DNA of 64,000 bases, from positions 79,720,029 through 79,784,028 of the forward strand of contig JAAALK010000079.1 of the NCBI GenBank assembly GCA_019279435.1. The letters are read 5' to 3'. Origin of the DNA: Zizania palustris (taxonomy: Eukaryota > Streptophyta > Magnoliopsida > Poales > Poaceae). Below are positions 56,530 through 64,000 of this stretch, piece by piece (position 1 is the stretch's first letter; each line of letters starts with the position of its first letter). Made by a program: the position numbers and the translations under genes. The notes beneath the pieces were generated by a model that had not been told where the DNA came from, did no database searches, and was given only the letters and a program-made list of their open reading frames with translations.

Positions 56530-57756
56530 GTGAGGCCACTGGAGCCACTGATGCCTCCATCATACAACTGGGCGGGGACTCCGTGGGCTCTGTATGTATC
56601 ACAGCCAGAGTACCCTCCGCAACCTAATGCTATGCCTTGTTTTCCTTCGGAGTATTATGAATGGCAGGGACAAACAGATGCAGCGGAGGGAGGCATCGTC
56701 CACAGACTGTCCGTGGTACCTCCGAATCGGCCCGTGCAGAGCGAAGTCGAAGGATACAGGCGCGAAGAGGCCGAGGACAGGGAGTCTGAAGCTATCACAA
56801 GCAGAGTAGGGTCTCAGGAAGTCCCAATCTCGAAGGCCTTATCACCGAAGTCTGACGGAGGTGAGTCCCCTGCTTCGGCCGAAGCCCATGCCAAAGCCTG
56901 GTCCGATCAGCCAAACAAGGCCGGTCCGACTACCGGGGCCCGCAGCGAAGGCCCCTCCGAATACAGAGTGCACAAGGCCAAGGTGGGCAGTGCCACTTCG
57001 GGTAAAGTTGATAGGAACCAGGCAGTAGCACCTGGCACCAAGCCACAACCATCTTGGGCACCTCCAGGCATGTCCAAATCACAAAAGAGACGTCTGCAAC
57101 TACTACGGGCATAGGAGATGCGCGATAAGAAAGCCAAGGACGAGCGCAATGCCATTTTTGAAGAAATCCACCCTCGACCAACTACAAAACAGGTATGGAG
57201 GATGAAGCCGGTTGAGATGACCAACCCGGCTCCTAGTCCGAGCGACGACGATGATGACATGCTCGATGACGACTACTCGCCTGTCTCCGAGGGGCCTGCA
57301 CCCTAGGCGATGGACATCAACGTCGTCACGCTGCTCACCGAGTTTGCCATGCCACAGGATGAGGGCGAGGTCGCTCAGTTGAACCTTAGCCTAGGCAACG
57401 CTATTTTTGAGAAGCCCGAGGACTCAGCTTGCCATCTAAAGCCTCTCTACGTCAGAGGTCACATCGATGGAAAGACGATTTCCAGGATGCTTGTTGATGG
57501 TGGCGCCATTGTTAACCTAATGCCCAACTCGCTGTTGAGGAAACTTGGCAGGGACGAGGATGATCTAAAGAAGACTAACTTGATGCTCAATGGTTTCAAT
57601 GGCGAGAGTTCCGAGGCCAAGGGCGTGCTCTCCATGGAGTTTACAGTGGGCAACAAGACGTTGCCAATAACATTTTTTGTCGTCGATGTACAAGGTAACT
57701 ACAACGTGCTGCTTGGGCACGTTGTTGTATTCCTTCTACTCTGCACCAGTGCCTAA
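56530..57756 (+). pseudogene. Linker and aspartic protease of element E
   Basis: A Pro-rich, then Glu/Ser/Lys-rich linker (56530-57114) leads to MSKSQKRRLQLLRA, an acidic run (57240-57290) and the protease at 57310-57720. The protease has the active-site motif MLVDGGAIVNLMP, flap-like GNKTLPITFFVVD and the closing NVLLG. Retrotransposon proteases usually have DTG or DSG; DGG is found in relatives of this lineage as I recall. TAG stops at 57112-57114 and 57304-57306 separate the pieces in one frame. Confidence 0.75.
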
Positions 57757-60700
57757 TTCAGTGGGATGGTGATGAAGTAGAAGTCATTCCCGCAGATACT
57801 TCGGCCCAAGTGGCATTGGTTGACATATCAGTTGACGCCATTCACAACAAGGTAGAGTGTCTGTCAGGTAGTGACCTTTCGGATTACGATTTTGTTAGCG
57901 TGTTCAAAGGATGTTTTGTACTAGTGTCTGTAAAGTCGGCTGGTGTAGCTCAACTATTTTTGTATTAGTAGTCATGTCTAGCAAGAGTAATCTGGATTGG
58001 CTAAAGTCTCGTGTAGAGCAGTATCGGTCTAATAAAGACGGTATTGCCGAGGTCATCGAAGACGTTAGCGAAGTAGAGAAATTAGGACAAGGTTTTGTGT
58101 CGGCCGATCCCTTAGAAGAAGTTGACATAGGAGATGGTAGCATCCCGAGGCCAACTTTTGTAAACCAACATTTACAGCCTGATGAAAGGGCCGAAGTAAT
58201 AAAGTTGCTTCGGTCGTATGTTGATTGCTTCAGATGGGAGTATAGCGAGATGTCGGGACTAAGCTGTGAGCTCGTAGAGCTTCATCTACCTATCAAGTCT
58301 GGATTTAGGCCTTATAAACAGCCTCCTCCTCGCATTAACTCGACCGTCTATGATCGAGTTAAAGAAGAAGTAGAGTGACTGCTCAAAGCTGGATTTATTA
58401 GGCCATGTAGGTATGCAGAATGGGTCGCTAACATTGTGCGTGTAGAGAAGACAGGGAGCAGCAAGATACGAGTGTGTATTGATTTCAGGGATCTGAACAA
58501 GGCCACTCCAAAGGACGAGTATCCGATGCCGATAGCCGACATGCTAATCAACGATGCTTCATGACACAAGGTACTAAGATTTCTTGATGGCAATGTTGGT
58601 TATAATCAAATCTTTATGGCCAAAGAGGACGTCTACAAGACAGCCTTTTGATGCCCTGGTTTTGTCGGTTTATTCGAGTAGGTCGTTATGAATTTTGGTT
58701 TGAAAAATGTTGGCGCCACGTATCAGCGGGCTATGAACTTGATCTTTCATGACTTGCTAGGAGTTATGTTAGAAGTTTACATTGATGATGTCGTAGTCAA
58801 ATTGGACGCTATGAGAAACCATTTAGCCTATTTGAAAGTTGCTTTTGATAGGATGCGACAGTATGGCTTGAAAATGAACCCACTCAAATGTGCCTTTGGC
58901 GTGTCGGCAGGTAAGTTCTTAGGTTTCATGATTCATGAGAGAGGCATAGAGATTGATCTTAAGAGGCTTGAGAAGATTAGAAACGTTACGGCGCCGACAT
59001 GCAAAAAAGATGTGCAGAAGTTGCTAGGAAGATCAATTATTTGCGTCGCTTTATATCCAACTTGTTTGGTAAGATTGACGCCTTTGTCCCCATACTCCGG
59101 CTAAAGAATGAAACCGAGTTCACTTGGGAGGAAAGCCAACAAAGCGCCTTTGAGAAGATCAAGGAGTGCTTGTCATCACCGCCCATGGTGAGAGCACCCA
59201 AAGTTGGGATTCCGTTTCGGCTATACATCGCCACTGAAGATAGCGTGATTGGGGTCGTGCTAACCTAGGAGGTAGAAGGAAAAGAGTACATCATCACGTT
59301 CTTGAGCCGCCGTCTGCTGGACGCCGAGACTAGGTACGCGTTTGTGGAACGTTTGTGTTTATCACTTTACTACACGTGCACCAAATTGTGCCACTATCCT
59401 CTCCCTACTACATGTGTTGTCGTTTATCAAACCGATGTTATAAAACACATGTTGCAAAAGCCGATTCTAAGTGGAAGAATCGGAAAGTGGTCTTACGCTT
59501 TGATTGAATATGATTTGGCCTATGAACCCCTAAGAGCTACGAAAGGCCAGATCATAGCCAACTTTATAGTTGATCACCACATAGATATCAGTTGGAGCGA
59601 CGGTGTTGCTTTGATTGAGGTAATACCGTGGAAACTTTACTTTGATGGTTCAGCTTGTAAAAATGGCCGAGGTATTGGAGTAGTACTCGTATCACCTAGT
59701 GGAGCGCACTTTGAAACCTCGGCTCGTTTAGAATTTCCTTCTACTAATAACCAAGCTGAATACGAGGCTTTACTTCTAGGGCTCGAATTATTAGATTCCA
59801 TGGGTGTTAAACATGTCCATGCGCATGGTGATTCCCTGTTAGTGGTACAACAAGTGGCTAAGAGGGCTCAATGTTTTAATGGCTTGCTAAACAACTACTT
59901 GGATAAGTGCCTGGACATGGTTGCTACTTTTGATGACTTCAAAATTTCTCATGTGTCGAGAGAGGCCAATTTGGTTGCAAATGATTTGGCTCGGCAAGCA
60001 TCTGGTTACCAAGTTAGGAGAGGAAAATTTTCTGTACAGGAGAAGCCGATGTTTGGTCTCACTGTCGAAGCCAGTGACTTCGGGCAGGCGCACCCTCCAA
60101 GTCGGACCCCTCCAGCTGCCGGAGGTCACCGCACGCCGAGGTCCCAGGACCGGGATGTTCTGCCCACCAAAGAATTTGGCACGTCGGAGCCCACGAGCCG
60201 AAGTACCCGAGACAGCGAGGGTTTTCGGGAGTCCGGACCCTCCGGTAGGAGGCTTCGGCCTGACGCACTCCACACGGCCAATCCAGCCAGGCTTCAGCAG
60301 AAGCAGGAAGGGCTCGGGGGGCACTCCGAAATCAGCAGCCTAGAAACTTTTTCAGGGAGTGAGCTAGCAAGACCCTCCAAAGCCCATAAGGGCGATTGGA
60401 GAATTCCAATCGTCCAGTATTTGAGAGATCCTAGCCAAAGGGTTGATCGGAAGGTTCGGCGACAAGCGTTTAAATTTGTGTTGATAGACGACACACTGTA
60501 TCGCCGAACCATTGATGGAATATTGTTAAAGTGTCTAGACCACAAACGATCCTAGGTGGCTATAGGGGAAGTCCATGAAGGACTTTGTGGCGCTCATAAA
60601 TTGGCCCAGAAAATGAGTTGGATGCTCAAAAGAGCGGGTTTCTACTGGCCGACTATGACTGAGGATTGTTTTAAGTATTATAGAGGGTGTGAAGCGTGTC

Positions 60701-61653
60701 AGAAGTTTGGCAATATTCAGTTAGCTCCTGCTTCATTACTCAACCCTATTGTCAAGCCATGACCGTTTCGAGGTTGGGGTTTAGACTTCATCGGCCAAAT
60801 CCATCCTCCTTCATCAAAAGGGCATCGATTCGTGTTGATGGTGATGAATTACTTCTCCAAGTGGACCGAGGTCGCGCCTCTCAAGAACATGACTCACAAC
60901 GAGGTACTTGACTTTATCTTGAAGCACATCATACATAGATTCGGCATTCCTCAAACTCTCACTACAAATCAAGGTAGCTCATTTGTTTCTAAAGAAGTGA
61001 GGGACTTTGCCGAATATTATGGTATTAAGTTGATAAACTCTTCGCCCTACTATGCTTAGGCCAATGGTCAGGCCGAGTCTAGTAATAAAACCGTGATTAA
61101 GCTCATTAGGAAGAAAATCGAAGAGTTCCCTAAAAGGTGGCATGCGGTGCTTTCCGAGGCGCTATGGGCTTGCAGGATTGCAAGGCACGGTGCTACCAAA
61201 GTTAGTCCATACGAGTTAGTGTATGGGAAAGAAGTCGTTCTACTTGTAGAAGTAGATCTTGGCTCTCTAAGGGTGTTAAGGCAAGATGGTTTATCGGTTG
61301 ACGAGTATGAAACTCTTTTGAAAGACAATTTAGAAGAAGTGACCGATAAGAGATTGAGGGCTTTAGAAGCCTTATAAATAGACAAGAGGAGAGTAGCTAA
61401 AGCCTACAATAAGAAGGTTAAACCAAAATCGTTTCAAGTAGGTGACTTGGTTTGGAAGACGATTTTACCCTTAGGCACTAAGAGTCCCAAGTTTGGTAAA
61501 TGGTCGCCTAGTTGGGAAGGCCCTTTCAAAATAGCCGAAATCGCCCCTGGCAATGCATATGTCTTAGAATCTCTGCAAGGAGAGCGGTTTCGAAGAGCTT
61601 TGAATGGTAGATACTTGAAAAGGTATTTCCCGAGTGTGTGGCAAACAACATAA
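57757..61653 (+). pseudogene. Reverse transcriptase, two RNase H domains and integrase of element E
   Basis: RT: KQPPPRINSTVYDRVKEEVE, VCIDFRDLNKATPKDEYPMP, then VMNFGLKNVGATYQRAMN and the catalytic YIDDVVV (near 58780). First RNase H and connection: 59130-59560 (ATEDSVIGVVL, SRRLLDAETRY). Second, archaeal-type RNase H: 59630-60010 with FDGSACKNGRGIG, NNQAEYEALLLGLE, HGDSLLVVQQV and SREANLVANDLA, so its D, E, D, D residues are present. A GC-rich Pro/Gly linker (60080-60330) follows, then integrase with H-x3-H and C-x2-C (60570-60710), DFIGQ, TNQGSSF and NGQAESSNK (DDE; the first motif follows a stop). The end is near 61650. Stops occur at about 58376, 58562, 58650, 59266, 60553, 60760, 61057 and 61375. 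Confidence 0.88.
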
Positions 61654-61719
61654 AAGATGTCAAAAGGCCGATATGGAAGGTATTGTCTTTATCTCATTGT
61701 GCTTTTAGTTCACTTAGTT

Positions 61720-61741
61720 CACTAAAAGGAAGGGGGGCATG
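61720..61741 (+). other. Polypurine tract of element E
   Basis: AAAAGGAAGGGGGGCATG abuts the 3' LTR. Confidence 0.85.
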
Positions 61742-63025
61742 TGTTGATAGCAAAAAATGGCATCAATGGCTAAGATTGTCAAAATATCAATTTTGGTAAT
61801 TTGGGCCGAAAATACACATGTCCCAGGTCAGGACGAAGCCCTATAGGACCGAAGGACCATTGGGCTATGGGCTCCGGAAGCTTCCAGCCAGCCCATGGCC
61901 TTCGGCCAGTAAGCCTTCGGAGGCCCACGTCGTCGAAGCTTCGGCCCGAGGAGTAGGCTTCGACGGGCCTGGCCGAAGACCCACATCAGCAGAGATAGAG
62001 TTGGACACAATTTCGACTAAGCTTTTATCTCTATTTAGCCGAATTATAGCAGATTAGATCAGAGGTCTAACCCCTATAAATATAGAGGCGAAGCCAGTTC
62101 AGAGGCACCCCCAACACAAATCAACCACAAAGCCCTAGCTTTGTATCACATTTACTTTATCTTTACTTTTCTATACTCTTCGTTGGTTTGCCTGAAAGCC
62201 CTCCGACGGCCACATCGGAACAGTGGTAACCTTTGTTACTTCGCTTGTGAAGTATCCGTTAATCTACGTAATAGATTGCTATCGCCTTGTTACTTCGCCT
62301 GTGAAGTATCTGCTAATATGCGTATCAGATTGCTATCTTCGCTACCAGTGCAACACTTGGCAGAATTCGGTCCTCGGGATGAATTAGTACTTCGAATCTT
62401 ATCTGTTGCAGGTTACCTACGTTCGGAGCTACTTCGTCAGAGGTGTCTGGAGCTGAGAGATCAGTTTCGGAGGTTGCCAGAACACCCTTCGGCGATACTT
62501 TTGCTTCAACAGCACGCTTCGTCAGCAGACTTCATCACGACAAGCTTCGCCACGCTCGCACATCGCTCCGGACGAAGTCATGTTCGCGCGTTGCGTTTGA
62601 GCCATTATCCTGTATCTTACTGTATCAGAGACTTCGCGTCGAACCCCGCTGTTCGGAGGTGATCGTCGCGTACAGATCCGTTCGGAGTTCATCTTCGGCC
62701 AGATCAGTCCGAACGCCGAAGGTACCCTTCGGCGGGACACTTCGCACTAGACGCCGAAGGTACACTTCGGCGACCCAGCCGCACCATACTTTGAAGACGA
62801 CAGGCTCCGACCGGTTTGCTGATTTATCTTGTTTAATATATTTCTTTCGGCTAATTGGATTATTTTGTGTGATCTGATTGCCTGGTGACTCCACCCCCTT
62901 ACCACGGCTAAGGGTAGTCGGAACGCGACGTCGGTGTTGTGTTATGCTTAGGCTTGTCCCTAAGTATCTGCACACTTTTGGATCGTCAAATTGACCCAAG
63001 TGCGGGGCACGTTTTCGTGTCAACA
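61742..63025 (+). repeat. 3' LTR of element E (1284 bp)
   Basis: It aligns with 53411-54696. Differences are spread evenly and are mostly transitions. Confidence 0.93.
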
Positions 63026-63030
63026 GTTCG

Positions 63031-63218
63031 GTTCCACTCGATTTCACCCTATCCCTTGAACCAAACAATAGTAGCACCCCATATCCACGAATCATTTTGT
63101 CCCATTTCGTACCTCCTCATACGTTAAACCAAACACTACCTAAGCCAATCAAGCAAGATGGAAATCTCTCTTGGCTTTGGCTTGGTCTAGCCATGAGCTG
63201 ACTCATCTCACCCAAACA
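63031..63218. other. Right flank of element E
   Basis: No coding content. It contains GAACCAAACA and TTAAACCAAACAC, typical of ends of grass MITE-like repeats. Confidence 0.35.
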
Positions 63219-63226
63219 AGAGCAAT

Positions 63227-63931
63227 TAGGGATGCTAGTTGTACCCAATTACCTATTTACTCGTGGGTAAAAAATTTTGTTCTTAATATCATACCCGATG
63301 GGTAAATTGGAATGGGTATCGACTCTCATACATGTTTCGTCTGCTTACCCATGAGTTCATAAATCCATCTCAAAAAATTAATCCTAGCCTCACTCTTCCT
63401 CCCTCACCAATCATCACTCTCCCTACCCGGTTGCCTTGCTCCTAGATCCAACGCCCCTATCCCTGCCTCCCTAGTCTACGTCATGCTCCTAGATCTAGCA
63501 TTCTAGCAACCCTCTTCACCACGGTCGACCTTGCCATAGTCGGCCAGCTCTCGCTGTGGCTAGCCTTGCCACAGCCATCCCTACCTTAGCCTACCTTTCC
63601 CATGGGTAGCGGCTCACCCCTACCATGGTTGGCCCTCTTTGCGACCAACCTCACCATGGCTAGCATTATTGTGTGACTCGCCTCGTCATTTCCACCTGTG
63701 AGCTGTCGCTTCCTCTGGTTGTCTTTGGGCCCCCTAACAGTCAGCATTGGCCCCAGCAGCAACCCTCGTTCCTCCCTATCTAATGTATGTCCATCTTTTC
63801 ATGGGTAAATGGGGTATACTCTCGGGTACACCGTACCCACGTGTGGTGAGTATGGATACATTTTTTACCCATCATAGAAACATGTATGGGTATGTAATAC
63901 TTATGCTTGCCATACCCGATTCCCATCCCTA
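63227..63931. mobile_element. Small hAT-like non-autonomous element (705 bp)
   Basis: Terminal inverted repeats TAGGGATG and CATCCCTA are flanked by AGAGCAAT (63219-63226) and AGAGCAAC (63932-63939), an 8-bp duplication with one mismatch. Both subterminal parts are full of TACCC/GGGTA motifs (about 15 in all), as expected for transposase-binding subterminal repeats. The middle (63380-63780) is C-rich and may be captured DNA; no frame in it is convincing. Confidence 0.75.
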
Positions 63932-64000
63932 AGAGCAACCAACAAGCTACGTAGCCAGCAATCATTTCATTATTTCATGTTTAGGTGAATTTAACAAGAG

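Larger units (their letters stand above)
53411..63025 (+). mobile_element. Element E: decayed Tat-like Ty3/gypsy retrotransposon with two RNase H domains
   Basis: LTRs are 53411-54696 and 61742-63025, with exact target duplication GTTCG (53406-53410 and 63026-63030). Gypsy order is gag, protease, RT, RNase H, a second archaeal-type RNase H, then integrase. A second RNase H is the mark of the Tat lineage. LTRs differ by roughly 5-6% by eye, so E is clearly older than C and D. Many in-frame stops make it non-autonomous. Confidence 0.9.

Noticed and set aside
53240..63060. A MITE split by element E (GTTTGGTT on both sides)
   Set aside because: The inverted similarity is short and such motifs are common in grass repeats; no clear ends or duplication.
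1..64000. CRISPR arrays, bacterial operons, rRNA or tRNA genes
   Set aside because: The repeats are LTRs, MITEs and degenerate tandems; the tRNA-like strings are 12-13 base primer sites only.

Overview
This is plant nuclear DNA, almost certainly from a grass (Poaceae), and probably a panicoid such as a sorghum or sugarcane relative; the species guess is weak. The evidence is one intron-containing host gene relic of the P1B heavy-metal ATPase (HMA2/HMA3) type, with GT/AG splice sites and a GC-rich first exon, set among grass-type LTR retrotransposons (Sirevirus copia, Tekay-like and Tat-like gypsy), Tourist-like MITEs and hAT-like elements. There is no prokaryotic or organellar signature.

Layout. 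1-4626: decayed LTR-type element F, whose unknown ORF (N-terminal Transposase_28-like domain, then coiled coils) is on the minus strand while its LTR-like end has a plus-strand TATA box. 4712-4950: short tandem repeats. 6193-8570: truncated, frameshifted HMA pseudogene with a MITE in intron 3, broken in exon 6 by an AT-rich tandem array (8571-9880). 10065-11552: deleted gypsy relic with a second copy of the same MITE in its LTR. 12621-52517: a hAT-like element (H) that houses everything up to the right flank. Inside H sits A (13420-52220), a large non-autonomous LTR element of about 6.3 kb without its guests and the same family as F. Inside A are B (15259-36881, decayed Sirevirus copia, plus strand) and D (39652-50470, almost intact Sirevirus copia, minus strand). 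Inside the reverse transcriptase region of B is C (20897-33165, very young chromodomain gypsy, minus strand, with an extra ORF upstream of gag). 52577-53000: foldback repeat. 53411-63025: E, a decayed Tat-like gypsy with two RNase H domains. 63227-63931: small hAT-like element.

The nest is four deep (H contains A contains B contains C). Exact 5-bp target duplications were found for C (GCAAC), D (CACAC) and E (GTTCG), a one-mismatch duplication for B (GCGGA/ACGGA), and none for A. LTR comparisons by eye give an order from young to old: C (about 0.4% substitutions), D (about 0.8%), E (about 5-6%), with B and A older. Only D, with intact gag and pol frames separated by one in-frame amber codon, and C, with one stop and one frameshift, look recently active.

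The points most worth following are: (1) the Transposase_28-like ORF that lies antisense to its own LTR promoter in both A and F; (2) a conserved 340-350 nt non-coding block downstream of pol shared by B and D; (3) the gag/pol amber codon of D; (4) the extra ORF of C; and (5) the broken HMA gene. There is no operon logic here; the genes of each element serve that element's own copying cycle.
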